Part shown: in pieces, positions 37,861 through 53,415 of the stretch | Layout of the letters: every line of letters starts with the position of its first letter | Numbering within the stretch: the first letter of the stretch is position 1 | DNA from: Tritrichomonas musculus | Taxonomy: Eukaryota; Parabasalia; Tritrichomonadida; Tritrichomonadidae | Assembly (NCBI GenBank): GCA_039105265.1 | Contig: JAPFFF010000083.1 | Coordinates: forward strand, 82,933-146,932 | Direction: 5' to 3' | Length of the DNA: 64,000 nt | Notes under the pieces: model-generated | What the model was told of the DNA's origin: nothing | Seen by the model: the letters and a program-made list of their open reading frames with translations, nothing else | Databases searched by the model: none | Translations under genes and position numbers: made by a program

Positions 37861-40087
37861 AAACACAAATCTCAAACACTTTTGTAAGATAATTAAAAAC
37901 GATTTCGAAATTAAGTAAAATCAGTAAAGATTAAAGCGCAATATCAATTATTCTTATTCAAACGTTTCTCACAAGTGAACAGAGTTAAATAAAACACAAA
38001 TCTCAAACACTTTTGTAAGATAATTATAAACGATTTCGAAATTAAGTAAAATCAATAAAAATTAAAGCTTAATCTCAGTTATTCTTATTCAAACGTTTCT
38101 CACAAATGAACAGAGTTAAATAAAACACAAATCTCAAACACTTTTGTAAGATAATTAAAAACGATTTCGAAATTAAGTAAAATCAATAAAAATTAAAGCT
38201 TAATCTCAGTTATTCTTATTCAAACGTTTCTCACAAATGAACAGAGTTAAATAAAACACAAATCTCAAACACTTTTGTAAGATAATTAAAAACGATTTCG
38301 AAATTAAGTAAAATCAGTAAAAATTAAAGCTTAATCTCAGTTATTCTTATTCAAACGTTTCTCACAAGTGAACAGAGTTAAATAAAACACAAATCTCAAA
38401 CACTTTTGTAAGATAATTAAAAACGATTTCGAAATTAAGTAAAATCAATAAAGATTAAATCGCAATATCAATTATTCTTATTCAAACGTTTCTCACAAGT
38501 GAACAGAGTTAAATAAAACACAAATCTCAAACACTTTTGTAAGATAATTATAAACGATTTCGAAATTAAGTAAAATCAGTAAAAATTAAAGCTTAATCTC
38601 AGTTATTCTTATTCAAACGTTTCTCACAAATGAACAGAGTTAAATAAAACACAAATCTCAAACACTTTTGTAAGATAATTATAAACGATTTCGAAATTAA
38701 GTAAAATCAATAAAAATTAAAGCTTAATCTCAGTTATTCTTATTCAAACGTTTCTCACAAATGAACAGAGTTAAATAAAACACAAATCTCAAACACTTTT
38801 GTAAGATAATTAAAAACGATTTCGAAATTAAGTAAAATCAATAAAAATTAAAGCTTAATCTCAGTTATTCTTATTCAAACGTTTCTCACAAATGAACAGA
38901 GTTAAATAAAACACAAATCTCAAACACTTTTGTAAGATAATTAAAAACGATTTCGAAATTAAGTAAAATCAATAAAAATTAAAGCTTAATCTCAGTTATT
39001 CTTATTCAAACGTTTCTCACAAGTGAACAGAGTTAAATAAAACACAAATCTCAAACACTTTTGTAAGATAATTAAAAACGATTTCGAAATTAAGTAAAAT
39101 CAATAAAAATTAAAGCTTAATCTCAGTTATTCTTATTCAAACGTTTCTCACAAATGAACAGAGTTAAATAAAACACAAATCTCAAACACTTTTGTAAGAT
39201 AATTATAAACGATTTCGAAATTAAGTAAAATCAGTAAAAATTAAAGCTTAATCTCAGTTATTCTTATTCAAACGTTTCTCACAAATGAACAGAGTTAAAT
39301 AAAACACAAATCTCAAACACTTTTGTAAGATAATTATAAACGATTTCGAAATTAAGTAAAATCAATAAAAATTAAAGCTTAATCTCAGTTATTCTTATTC
39401 AAACGTTTCTCACAAATGAACAGAGTTAAATAAAACACAAATCTCAAACACTTTTGTAAGATAATTATAAACGATTTCGAAATTAAGTAAAATCAATAAA
39501 AATTAAAGCTTAATCTCAGTTATTCTTATTCAAACGTTTCTCACAAATGAACAGAGTTAAATAAAACACAAATCTCAAACACTTTTGTAAGATAATTAAA
39601 AACGATTTCGAAATTAAGTAAAATCAGTAAAAATTAAAGCTTAATCTCAGTTATTCTTATTCAAACGTTTCTCACAAGTGAACAGAGTTAAATAAAACAC
39701 AAATCTCAAACACTTTTGTAAGATAATTAAAAACGATTTCGAAATTAAGTAAAATCAATAAAGATTAAATCGCAATATCAATTATTCTTATTCAAACGTT
39801 TCTCACAAGTGAACAGAGTTAAATAAAACACAAATCTCAAACACTTTTGTAAGATAATTATAAACGATTTCGAAATTAAGTAAAATCAGTAAAAATTAAA
39901 GCTTAATCTCAGTTATTCTTATTCAAACGTTTCTCACAAATGAACAGAGTTAAATAAAACACAAATCTCAAACACTTTTGTAAGATAATTATAAACGATT
40001 TCGAAATTAAGTAAAATCAGTAAAAATTAAAGCTTAATCTCAGTTATTCTTATTCTAACATTTCTCACAAATGAACAGAGTTAAATA
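37861..40087 (+). repeat. A/E-rich block, R-like to E* (n290-n306)
   Basis: The block repeats the order seen at 13234-15460: R-like, A, A, E, C, E, A, A, A, A, E, A, A, E, C, E, E* (40056). Its R-like copy (37922) has C62 in place of T62 but keeps G64, G69 and GCGCAATA, so it may be the state before the T62 change or a revertant. It leads directly into the first 34-monomer unit. Confidence 0.84.
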
Positions 40088-43000
40088 AAACACAAATCTC
40101 AAACACTTTTGTAAGATAATTAAAAACGATTTCGAAATTAAGTAAAATCAATAAAGATTAAATCGCAATATCAATTATTCTTATTCAAACGTTTCTCACA
40201 AGTGAACAGAGTTAAATAAAACACAAATCTCAAACACTTTTGTAAGATAATTAAAAACGATTTCGAAATTAAGTAAAATCAATAAAGATTAAATCGCAAT
40301 ATCAATTATTCTTATTCAAACGTTTCTCACAAGTGAACAGAGTTAAATAAAACACAAATCTCAAACACTTTTGTAAGATAATTAAAAACGATTTCGAAAT
40401 TAAGTAAAATCAGTAAAAATTAAATCGCAATATCAATTATTCCTATTCAAACGTTTCTCACAAGTGAACAGAGTTAAATAAAACACAAATCTCAAACACT
40501 TTTGTAAGATAATTATAAACGATTTCGAAATTAAGTAAAATCAGTAAAAATTAAAGCTTAATCTCAATTATTCCTATTCAAACGTTTCTCACAAGTGAAC
40601 AGAGTTAAATAAAACACAAATCTCAAACACTTTTGTAAGATAATTAAAAACGATTTCGAAATTAAGTAAAATCAATAAAGATTAAATCGCAATATCAATT
40701 ATTCTTATTCAAACGTTTCTCACAAGTGAACAGAGTTAAATAAAACATAAATCTCAAACACTTTTGTAAGATAATTATAAACGATTTCGAAATTAAGTAA
40801 AATCAGTAAAAATTAAAGCTTAATCTCAATTATTCCTATTCAAACGTTTCTCACAAGTGAACAGAGTTAAATAAAACACAAATCTCAAACACTTTTGTAA
40901 GATAATTAAAAACGATTTCGAAATTAAGTAAAATCAATAAAGATTAAATCGCAATATCAATTATTCTTATTCAAACGTTTCTCACAAGTGAACAGAGTTA
41001 AATAAAACATAAATCTCAAACACTTTTGTAAGATAATTATAAACGATTTCGAAATTAAGTAAAATCAGTAAAAATTAAAGCTTAATCTCAATTATTCTTA
41101 TTCAAACGTTTCTCACAAGTGAACAGAGTTAAATAAAACACAAATCTCAAACACTTTTGTAAGATAATTATAAACGATTTCGAAATTAAGTAAAATCAAT
41201 AAAAATTAAAGCTTAATCTCAGTTATTCTTATTCAAACGTTTCTCACAAATGAACAGAGTTAAATAAAACACAAATCTCAAACACTTTTGTAAGATAATT
41301 AAAAACGATTTCGAAATTAAGTAAAATCAGTAAAAATTAAAGCTTAATCTCAGTTATTCTTATTCAAACGTTTCTCACAAGTGAACAGAGTTAAATAAAA
41401 CACAAATCTCAAACACTTTTGTAAGATAATTAAAAACGATTTCGAAATTAAGTAAAATCAATAAAGATTAAATCGCAATATCAATTATTCTTATTCAAAC
41501 GTTTCTCACAAGTGAACAGAGTTAAATAAAACACAAATCTCAAACACTTTTGTAAGATAATTAAAAACGATTTCGAAATTAAGTAAAATCAGTAAAAATT
41601 AAATCGCAATATCAATTATTCCTATTCAAACGTTTCTCACAAGTGAACAGAGTTAAATAAAACACAAATCTCAAACACTTTTGTAAGATAATTATAAACG
41701 ATTTCGAAATTAAGTAAAATCAGTAAAAATTAAAGCTTAATCTCAATTATTCCTATTCAAACGTTTCTCACAAGTGAACAGAGTTAAATAAAACACAAAT
41801 CTCAAACACTTTTGTAAGATAATTATAAACGATTTCGAAATTAAGTAAAATCAGTAAAAATTAAAGCTTAATCTCAATTATTCCTATTCAAACGTTTCTC
41901 ACAAGTGAACAGAGTTAAATAAAACACAAATCTCAAACACTTTTGTAAGATAATTATAAACGATTTCGAAATTAAGTAAAATCAGTAAAAATTAAAGCTT
42001 AATCTCAATTATTCCTATTCAAACGTTTCTCACAAGTGAACAGAGTTAAATAAAACACAAATCTCAAACACTTTTGTAAGATAATTAAAAACGATTTCGA
42101 AATTAAGTAAAATCAGTAAAAATTAAAGCTTAATCTCAGTTATTCTTATTCAAACGTTTCTCACAAGTGAACAGAGTTAAATAAAATACACATCTCAAAC
42201 ACTTTTGTAAGATAATTAAAAACGATTTCGAAATTAAGTAAAATCAATAAAGATTAAATCGCAATATCAATTATTCTTATTCAAACGTTTCTCACAAGTG
42301 AACAGAGTTAAATAAAACACAAATCTCAAACACTTTTGTAAGATAATTAAAAACGATTTCGAAATTAAGTAAAATCAATAAAAATTAAAGCTTAATCTCA
42401 GTTATTCTTATTCAAACGTTTCTCACAAATGAACAGAGTTAAATAAAACACAAATCTCAAACACTTTTGTAAGATAATTAAAAACGATTTCGAAATTAAG
42501 TAAAATTAGTAAAGATTAAAGCGCAATATCAATTATTCTTATTCAAACGTTTCTCACAAATGAACAGAGTTAAATAAAACACAAATCTCAAACACTTTTG
42601 TAAGATAATTATAAACGATTTCGAAATTAAGTAAAATCAATAAAAATTAAAGCTTAATCTCAGTTATTCTTATTCAAACGTTTCTCACAAATGAACAGAG
42701 TTAAATAAAACACAAATCTCAAACACTTTTGTAAGATAATTAAAAACGATTTCGAAATTAAGTAAAATCAATAAAAATTAAAGCTTAATCTCAGTTATTC
42801 TTATTCAAACGTTTCTCACAAATGAACAGAGTTAAATAAAACACAAATCTCAAACACTTTTGTAAGATAATTAAAAACGATTTCGAAATTAAGTAAAATC
42901 AGTAAAAATTAAAGCTTAATCTCAGTTATTCTTATTCAAACGTTTCTCACAAGTGAACAGAGTTAAATAAAACACAAATCTCAAACACTTTTGTAAGATA

Positions 43001-44541
43001 ATTAAAAACGATTTCGAAATTAAGTAAAATCAATAAAGATTAAATCGCAATATCAATTATTCTTATTCAAACGTTTCTCACAAGTGAACAGAGTTAAATA
43101 AAACACAAATCTCAAACACTTTTGTAAGATAATTATAAACGATTTCGAAATTAAGTAAAATCAGTAAAAATTAAAGCTTAATCTCAGTTATTCTTATTCA
43201 AACGTTTCTCACAAATGAACAGAGTTAAATAAAACACAAATCTCAAACACTTTTGTAAGATAATTATAAACGATTTCGAAATTAAGTAAAATCAATAAAA
43301 ATTAAAGCTTAATCTCAGTTATTCTTATTCAAACGTTTCTCACAAATGAACAGAGTTAAATAAAACACAAATCTCAAACACTTTTGTAAGATAATTAAAA
43401 ACGATTTCGAAATTAAGTAAAATCAATAAAAATTAAAGCTTAATCTCAGTTATTCTTATTCAAACGTTTCTCACAAATGAACAGAGTTAAATAAAACACA
43501 AATCTCAAACACTTTTGTAAGATAATTAAAAACGATTTCGAAATTAAGTAAAATCAATAAAAATTAAAGCTTAATCTCAGTTATTCTTATTCAAACGTTT
43601 CTCACAAGTGAACAGAGTTAAATAAAACACAAATCTCAAACACTTTTGTAAGATAATTAAAAACGATTTCGAAATTAAGTAAAATCAATAAAAATTAAAG
43701 CTTAATCTCAGTTATTCTTATTCAAACGTTTCTCACAAATGAACAGAGTTAAATAAAACACAAATCTCAAACACTTTTGTAAGATAATTATAAACGATTT
43801 CGAAATTAAGTAAAATCAATAAAAATTAAAGCTTAATCTCAGTTATTCTTATTCAAACGTTTCTCACAAATGAACAGAGTTAAATAAAACACAAATCTCA
43901 AACACTTTTGTAAGATAATTATAAACGATTTCGAAATTAAGTAAAATCAATAAAAATTAAAGCTTAATCTCAGTTATTCTTATTCAAACGTTTCTCACAA
44001 ATGAACAGAGTTAAATAAAACACAAATCTCAAACACTTTTGTAAGATAATTAAAAACGATTTCGAAATTAAGTAAAATCAGTAAAAATTAAAGCTTAATC
44101 TCAGTTATTCTTATTCAAACGTTTCTCACAAGTGAACAGAGTTAAATAAAACACAAATCTCAAACACTTTTGTAAGATAATTAAAAACGATTTCGAAATT
44201 AAGTAAAATCAATAAAGATTAAATCGCAATATCAATTATTCTTATTCAAACGTTTCTCACAAGTGAACAGAGTTAAATAAAACACAAATCTCAAACACTT
44301 TTGTAAGATAATTATAAACGATTTCGAAATTAAGTAAAATCAGTAAAAATTAAAGCTTAATCTCAGTTATTCTTATTCAAACGTTTCTCACAAATGAACA
44401 GAGTTAAATAAAACACAAATCTCAAACACTTTTGTAAGATAATTATAAACGATTTCGAAATTAAGTAAAATCAGTAAAAATTAAAGCTTAATCTCAGTTA
44501 TTCTTATTCTAACATTTCTCACAAATGAACAGAGTTAAATA
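40088..44541 (+). repeat. 34-monomer HOR, P type, copy 1 (n307-n340)
   Basis: The unit is 4454 bp (34 x 131) and ends in E* at 44510. The order is C, C, D, B, C, B(T6), C, B'(T6), A, E, C, D, B, B, B, E, C(H, 42187), A, R (42507), A, A, E, C, E, A, A, A, A, A, A, E, C, E, E*. The second half is the R-to-E* block. The unit matches n375-n408 at all diagnostic sites I checked, 68 monomers on. Confidence 0.88.
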
Positions 44542-47500
44542 AAACACAAATCTCAAACACTTTTGTAAGATAATTAAAAACGATTTCGAAATTAAGTAAA
44601 ATCAATAAAGATTAAATCGCAATATCAATTATTCTTATTCAAACGTTTCTCACAAGTGAACAGAGTTAAATAAAACACAAATCTCAAACACTTTTGTAAG
44701 ATAATTAAAAACGATTTCGAAATTAAGTAAAATCAATAAAGATTAAATCGCAATATCAATTATTCTTATTCAAACGTTTCTCACAAGTGAACAGAGTTAA
44801 ATAAAACACAAATCTCAAACACTTTTGTAAGATAATTAAAAACGATTTCGAAATTAAGTAAAATCAGTAAAAATTAAATCGCAATATCAATTATTCCTAT
44901 TCAAACGTTTCTCACAAGTGAACAGAGTTAAATAAAACACAAATCTCAAACACTTTTGTAAGATAATTATAAACGATTTCGAAATTAAGTAAAATCAGTA
45001 AAAATTAAAGCTTAATCTCAATTATTCCTATTCAAACGTTTCTCACAAGTGAACAGAGTTAAATAAAACACAAATCTCAAACACTTTTGTAAGATAATTA
45101 AAAACGATTTCGAAATTAAGTAAAATCAATAAAGATTAAATCGCAATATCAATTATTCTTATTCAAACGTTTCTCACAAGTGAACAGAGTTAAATAAAAC
45201 ATAAATCTCAAACACTTTTGTAAGATAATTATAAACGATTTCGAAATTAAGTAAAATCAGTAAAAATTAAAGCTTAATCTCAATTATTCCTATTCAAACG
45301 TTTCTCACAAGTGAACAGAGTTAAATAAAACACAAATCTCAAACACTTTTGTAAGATAATTAAAAACGATTTCGAAATTAAGTAAAATCAATAAAGATTA
45401 AATCGCAATATCAATTATTCTTATTCAAACGTTTCTCACAAGTGAACAGAGTTAAATAAAACATAAATCTCAAACACTTTTGTAAGATAATTATAAACGA
45501 TTTCGAAATTAAGTAAAATCAGTAAAAATTAAAGCTTAATCTCAATTATTCTTATTCAAACGTTTCTCACAAGTGAACAGAGTTAAATAAAACACAAATC
45601 TCAAACACTTTTGTAAGATAATTATAAACGATTTCGAAATTAAGTAAAATCAATAAAAATTAAAGCTTAATCTCAGTTATTCTTATTCAAACGTTTCTCA
45701 CAAATGAACAGAGTTAAATAAAACACAAATCTCAAACACTTTTGTAAGATAATTAAAAACGATTTCGAAATTAAGTAAAATCAGTAAAAATTAAAGCTTA
45801 ATCTCAGTTATTCTTATTCAAACGTTTCTCACAAGTGAACAGAGTTAAATAAAACACAAATCTCAAACACTTTTGTAAGATAATTAAAAACGATTTCGAA
45901 ATTAAGTAAAATCAATAAAGATTAAATCGCAATATCAATTATTCTTATTCAAACGTTTCTCACAAGTGAACAGAGTTAAATAAAACACAAATCTCAAACA
46001 CTTTTGTAAGATAATTAAAAACGATTTCGAAATTAAGTAAAATCAATAAAGATTAAATCGCAATATCAATTATTCTTATTCAAACGTTTCTCACAAGTGA
46101 ACAGAGTTAAATAAAACACAAATCTCAAACACTTTTGTAAGATAATTATAAACGATTTCGAAATTAAGTAAAATCAGTAAAAATTAAATCGCAATATCAA
46201 TTATTCCTATTCAAACGTTTCTCACAAGTGAACAGAGTTAAATAAAACACAAATCTCAAACACTTTTGTAAGATAATTATAAACGATTTCGAAATTAAGT
46301 AAAATCAGTAAAAATTAAAGCTTAATCTCAATTATTCCTATTCAAACGTTTCTCACAAGTGAACAGAGTTAAATAAAACACAAATCTCAAACACTTTTGT
46401 AAGATAATTATAAACGATTTCGAAATTAAGTAAAATCAGTAAAAATTAAAGCTTAATCTCAATTATTCCTATTCAAACGTTTCTCACAAGTGAACAGAGT
46501 TAAATAAAACACAAATCTCAAACACTTTTGTAAGATAATTATAAACGATTTCGAAATTAAGTAAAATCAGTAAAAATTAAAGCTTAATCTCAATTATTCC
46601 TATTCAAACGTTTCTCACAAGTGAACAGAGTTAAATAAAACACAAATCTCAAACACTTTTGTAAGATAATTAAAAACGATTTCGAAATTAAGTAAAATCA
46701 GTAAAAATTAAAGCTTAATCTCAATTATTCCTATTCAAACGTTTCTCACAAGTGAACAGAGTTAAATAAAACACAAATCTCAAACACTTTTGTAAGATAA
46801 TTATAAACGATTTCGAAATTAAGTAAAATCAATAAAGATTAAATCGCAATATCAATTATTCTTATTCAAACGTTTCTCACAAGTGAACAGAGTTAAATAA
46901 AACACAAATCTCAAACACTTTTGTAAGATAATTATAAACGATTTCGAAATTAAGTAAAATCAGTAAAAATTAAAGCTTAATCTCAATTATTCCTATTCAA
47001 ACGTTTCTCACAAGTGAACAGAGTTAAATAAAACACAAATCTCAAACACTTTTGTAAGATAATTATAAACGATTTCGAAATTAAGTAAAATCAGTAAAAA
47101 TTAAAGCTTAATCTCAATTATTCCTATTCAAACGTTTCTCACAAGTGAACAGAGTTAAATAAAACACAAATCTCAAACACTTTTGTAAGATAATTAAAAA
47201 CGATTTCGAAATTAAGTAAAATCAGTAAAAATTAAATCGCAATATCAATTATTCCTATTCAAACGTTTCTCACAAGTGAACAGAGTTAAATAAAACACAA
47301 ATCTCAAACACTTTTGTAAGATAATTATAAACGATTTCGAAATTAAGTAAAATCAGTAAAAATTAAAGCTTAATCTCAATTATTCCTATTCAAACGTTTC
47401 TCACAAGTGAACAGAGTTAAATAAAACACAAATCTCAAACACTTTTGTAAGATAATTAAAAACGATTTCGAAATTAAGTAAAATCAGTAAAAATTAAAGC

Positions 47501-48961
47501 TTAATCTCAATTATTCTTAATCTAACATTTCTCACAAACTTTTGTAAGATAATTATAAACGATTTCGAAATTAAGTAAAATCAGTAAAAATTAAAGCTTA
47601 ATCTCAATTATTCCTATTCAAACGTTTCTCACAAGTGAACAGAGTTAAATAAAACACAAATCTCAAACACTTTTGTAAGATAATTATAAACGATTTCGAA
47701 ATTAAGTAAAATCAGTAAAAATTAAAGCTTAATCTCAGTTATTCTTATTCAAACGTTTCTCACAAATGAACAGAGTTAAATAAAACACAAATCTCAAACA
47801 CTTTTGTAAGATAATTAAAAACGATTTCGAAATTAAGTAAAATCAATAAAAATTAAAGCTTAATCTCAGTTATTCTTATTCAAACGTTTCTCACAAGTGA
47901 ACAGAGTTAAATAAAACACAAATCTCAAACACTTTTGTAAGATAATTAAAAACGATTTCGAAATTAAGTAAAATCAATAAAAATTAAAGCTTAATCTCAG
48001 TTATTCTTATTCAAACGTTTCTCACAAATGAACAGAGTTAAATAAAACACAAATCTCAAACACTTTTGTAAGATAATTATAAACGATTTCGAAATTAAGT
48101 AAAATCAGTAAAAATTAAAGCTTAATCTCAGTTATTCTTATTCAAACGTTTCTCACAAATGAACAGAGTTAAATAAAACACAAATCTCAAACACTTTTGT
48201 AAGATAATTATAAACGATTTCGAAATTAAGTAAAATCAATAAAAATTAAAGCTTAATCTCAGTTATTCTTATTCAAACGTTTCTCACAAATGAACAGAGT
48301 TAAATAAAACACAAATCTCAAACACTTTTGTAAGATAATTATAAACGATTTCGAAATTAAGTAAAATCAATAAAAATTAAAGCTTAATCTCAGTTATTCT
48401 TATTCAAACGTTTCTCACAAATGAACAGAGTTAAATAAAACACAAATCTCAAACACTTTTGTAAGATAATTAAAAACGATTTCGAAATTAAGTAAAATCA
48501 GTAAAAATTAAAGCTTAATCTCAGTTATTCTTATTCAAACGTTTCTCACAAGTGAACAGAGTTAAATAAAACACAAATCTCAAACACTTTTGTAAGATAA
48601 TTAAAAACGATTTCGAAATTAAGTAAAATCAATAAAGATTAAATCGCAATATCAATTATTCTTATTCAAACGTTTCTCACAAGTGAACAGAGTTAAATAA
48701 AACACAAATCTCAAACACTTTTGTAAGATAATTATAAACGATTTCGAAATTAAGTAAAATCAGTAAAAATTAAAGCTTAATCTCAGTTATTCTTATTCAA
48801 ACGTTTCTCACAAATGAACAGAGTTAAATAAAACACAAATCTCAAACACTTTTGTAAGATAATTATAAACGATTTCGAAATTAAGTAAAATCAGTAAAAA
48901 TTAAAGCTTAATCTCAGTTATTCTTATTCTAACATTTCTCACAAATGAACAGAGTTAAATA
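44542..48961 (+). repeat. 34-monomer HOR, Q type, copy 1 (n341-n374)
   Basis: The first eleven monomers equal the P unit. Then the order changes to C, D, B, B, B, B, C, B, B, D, B, G (47523), B, E, A, A, E, A, A, E, C, E, E* (48930). The unit has no H or R copy. It is 34 monomers less the 34 bases lost at 47537/47538, giving 4420 bp. Confidence 0.87.
47531..47545 (+). other. 34-bp deletion fusing n363 and n364
   Basis: After CTCACAA (ending at 47537, monomer position 114) the sequence continues ACTTTTG, which is position 18 onward of the next monomer. Positions 115-131 and 1-17 are missing. Only about one base of identity is shared at the junction. The copy is class G, and the +4 insertion at 56412 breaks at the same monomer position in another class G copy. 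Confidence 0.92.
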
Positions 48962-51900
48962 AAACACAAATCTCAAACACTTTTGTAAGATAATTAAAAA
49001 CGATTTCGAAATTAAGTAAAATCAATAAAGATTAAATCGCAATATCAATTATTCTTATTCAAACGTTTCTCACAAGTGAACAGAGTTAAATAAAACACAA
49101 ATCTCAAACACTTTTGTAAGATAATTAAAAACGATTTCGAAATTAAGTAAAATCAATAAAGATTAAATCGCAATATCAATTATTCTTATTCAAACGTTTC
49201 TCACAAGTGAACAGAGTTAAATAAAACACAAATCTCAAACACTTTTGTAAGATAATTAAAAACGATTTCGAAATTAAGTAAAATCAGTAAAAATTAAATC
49301 GCAATATCAATTATTCCTATTCAAACGTTTCTCACAAGTGAACAGAGTTAAATAAAACACAAATCTCAAACACTTTTGTAAGATAATTATAAACGATTTC
49401 GAAATTAAGTAAAATCAGTAAAAATTAAAGCTTAATCTCAATTATTCCTATTCAAACGTTTCTCACAAGTGAACAGAGTTAAATAAAACACAAATCTCAA
49501 ACACTTTTGTAAGATAATTAAAAACGATTTCGAAATTAAGTAAAATCAATAAAGATTAAATCGCAATATCAATTATTCTTATTCAAACGTTTCTCACAAG
49601 TGAACAGAGTTAAATAAAACATAAATCTCAAACACTTTTGTAAGATAATTATAAACGATTTCGAAATTAAGTAAAATCAGTAAAAATTAAAGCTTAATCT
49701 CAATTATTCCTATTCAAACGTTTCTCACAAGTGAACAGAGTTAAATAAAACACAAATCTCAAACACTTTTGTAAGATAATTAAAAACGATTTCGAAATTA
49801 AGTAAAATCAATAAAGATTAAATCGCAATATCAATTATTCTTATTCAAACGTTTCTCACAAGTGAACAGAGTTAAATAAAACATAAATCTCAAACACTTT
49901 TGTAAGATAATTATAAACGATTTCGAAATTAAGTAAAATCAGTAAAAATTAAAGCTTAATCTCAATTATTCTTATTCAAACGTTTCTCACAAGTGAACAG
50001 AGTTAAATAAAACACAAATCTCAAACACTTTTGTAAGATAATTATAAACGATTTCGAAATTAAGTAAAATCAATAAAAATTAAAGCTTAATCTCAGTTAT
50101 TCTTATTCAAACGTTTCTCACAAATGAACAGAGTTAAATAAAACACAAATCTCAAACACTTTTGTAAGATAATTAAAAACGATTTCGAAATTAAGTAAAA
50201 TCAGTAAAAATTAAAGCTTAATCTCAGTTATTCTTATTCAAACGTTTCTCACAAGTGAACAGAGTTAAATAAAACACAAATCTCAAACACTTTTGTAAGA
50301 TAATTAAAAACGATTTCGAAATTAAGTAAAATCAATAAAGATTAAATCGCAATATCAATTATTCTTATTCAAACGTTTCTCACAAGTGAACAGAGTTAAA
50401 TAAAACACAAATCTCAAACACTTTTGTAAGATAATTAAAAACGATTTCGAAATTAAGTAAAATCAGTAAAAATTAAATCGCAATATCAATTATTCCTATT
50501 CAAACGTTTCTCACAAGTGAACAGAGTTAAATAAAACACAAATCTCAAACACTTTTGTAAGATAATTATAAACGATTTCGAAATTAAGTAAAATCAGTAA
50601 AAATTAAAGCTTAATCTCAATTATTCCTATTCAAACGTTTCTCACAAGTGAACAGAGTTAAATAAAACACAAATCTCAAACACTTTTGTAAGATAATTAT
50701 AAACGATTTCGAAATTAAGTAAAATCAGTAAAAATTAAAGCTTAATCTCAATTATTCCTATTCAAACGTTTCTCACAAGTGAACAGAGTTAAATAAAACA
50801 CAAATCTCAAACACTTTTGTAAGATAATTATAAACGATTTCGAAATTAAGTAAAATCAGTAAAAATTAAAGCTTAATCTCAATTATTCCTATTCAAACGT
50901 TTCTCACAAGTGAACAGAGTTAAATAAAACACAAATCTCAAACACTTTTGTAAGATAATTAAAAACGATTTCGAAATTAAGTAAAATCAGTAAAAATTAA
51001 AGCTTAATCTCAGTTATTCTTATTCAAACGTTTCTCACAAGTGAACAGAGTTAAATAAAATACACATCTCAAACACTTTTGTAAGATAATTAAAAACGAT
51101 TTCGAAATTAAGTAAAATCAATAAAGATTAAATCGCAATATCAATTATTCTTATTCAAACGTTTCTCACAAGTGAACAGAGTTAAATAAAACACAAATCT
51201 CAAACACTTTTGTAAGATAATTAAAAACGATTTCGAAATTAAGTAAAATCAATAAAAATTAAAGCTTAATCTCAGTTATTCTTATTCAAACGTTTCTCAC
51301 AAATGAACAGAGTTAAATAAAACACAAATCTCAAACACTTTTGTAAGATAATTAAAAACGATTTCGAAATTAAGTAAAATTAGTAAAGATTAAAGCGCAA
51401 TATCAATTATTCTTATTCAAACGTTTCTCACAAATGAACAGAGTTAAATAAAACACAAATCTCAAACACTTTTGTAAGATAATTATAAACGATTTCGAAA
51501 TTAAGTAAAATCAATAAAAATTAAAGCTTAATCTCAGTTATTCTTATTCAAACGTTTCTCACAAATGAACAGAGTTAAATAAAACACAAATCTCAAACAC
51601 TTTTGTAAGATAATTAAAAACGATTTCGAAATTAAGTAAAATCAATAAAAATTAAAGCTTAATCTCAGTTATTCTTATTCAAACGTTTCTCACAAATGAA
51701 CAGAGTTAAATAAAACACAAATCTCAAACACTTTTGTAAGATAATTAAAAACGATTTCGAAATTAAGTAAAATCAGTAAAAATTAAAGCTTAATCTCAGT
51801 TATTCTTATTCAAACGTTTCTCACAAGTGAACAGAGTTAAATAAAACACAAATCTCAAACACTTTTGTAAGATAATTAAAAACGATTTCGAAATTAAGTA

Positions 51901-53415
51901 AAATCAATAAAGATTAAATCGCAATATCAATTATTCTTATTCAAACGTTTCTCACAAGTGAACAGAGTTAAATAAAACACAAATCTCAAACACTTTTGTA
52001 AGATAATTATAAACGATTTCGAAATTAAGTAAAATCAGTAAAAATTAAAGCTTAATCTCAGTTATTCTTATTCAAACGTTTCTCACAAATGAACAGAGTT
52101 AAATAAAACACAAATCTCAAACACTTTTGTAAGATAATTATAAACGATTTCGAAATTAAGTAAAATCAATAAAAATTAAAGCTTAATCTCAGTTATTCTT
52201 ATTCAAACGTTTCTCACAAATGAACAGAGTTAAATAAAACACAAATCTCAAACACTTTTGTAAGATAATTAAAAACGATTTCGAAATTAAGTAAAATCAA
52301 TAAAAATTAAAGCTTAATCTCAGTTATTCTTATTCAAACGTTTCTCACAAATGAACAGAGTTAAATAAAACACAAATCTCAAACACTTTTGTAAGATAAT
52401 TAAAAACGATTTCGAAATTAAGTAAAATCAATAAAAATTAAAGCTTAATCTCAGTTATTCTTATTCAAACGTTTCTCACAAGTGAACAGAGTTAAATAAA
52501 ACACAAATCTCAAACACTTTTGTAAGATAATTAAAAACGATTTCGAAATTAAGTAAAATCAATAAAAATTAAAGCTTAATCTCAGTTATTCTTATTCAAA
52601 CGTTTCTCACAAATGAACAGAGTTAAATAAAACACAAATCTCAAACACTTTTGTAAGATAATTATAAACGATTTCGAAATTAAGTAAAATCAATAAAAAT
52701 TAAAGCTTAATCTCAGTTATTCTTATTCAAACGTTTCTCACAAATGAACAGAGTTAAATAAAACACAAATCTCAAACACTTTTGTAAGATAATTATAAAC
52801 GATTTCGAAATTAAGTAAAATCAATAAAAATTAAAGCTTAATCTCAGTTATTCTTATTCAAACGTTTCTCACAAATGAACAGAGTTAAATAAAACACAAA
52901 TCTCAAACACTTTTGTAAGATAATTAAAAACGATTTCGAAATTAAGTAAAATCAGTAAAAATTAAAGCTTAATCTCAGTTATTCTTATTCAAACGTTTCT
53001 CACAAGTGAACAGAGTTAAATAAAACACAAATCTCAAACACTTTTGTAAGATAATTAAAAACGATTTCGAAATTAAGTAAAATCAATAAAGATTAAATCG
53101 CAATATCAATTATTCTTATTCAAACGTTTCTCACAAGTGAACAGAGTTAAATAAAACACAAATCTCAAACACTTTTGTAAGATAATTATAAACGATTTCG
53201 AAATTAAGTAAAATCAGTAAAAATTAAAGCTTAATCTCAGTTATTCTTATTCAAACGTTTCTCACAAATGAACAGAGTTAAATAAAACACAAATCTCAAA
53301 CACTTTTGTAAGATAATTATAAACGATTTCGAAATTAAGTAAAATCAGTAAAAATTAAAGCTTAATCTCAGTTATTCTTATTCTAACATTTCTCACAAAT
53401 GAACAGAGTTAAATA
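48962..53415 (+). repeat. 34-monomer HOR, P type, copy 2 (n375-n408)
   Basis: This repeats the P unit at 40088-44541 with the same class order, including H (51061), R (51381) and E* (53384). I found no diagnostic difference between the two copies. Because a Q unit lies between them, the larger period here is 68 monomers (P+Q). Confidence 0.88.
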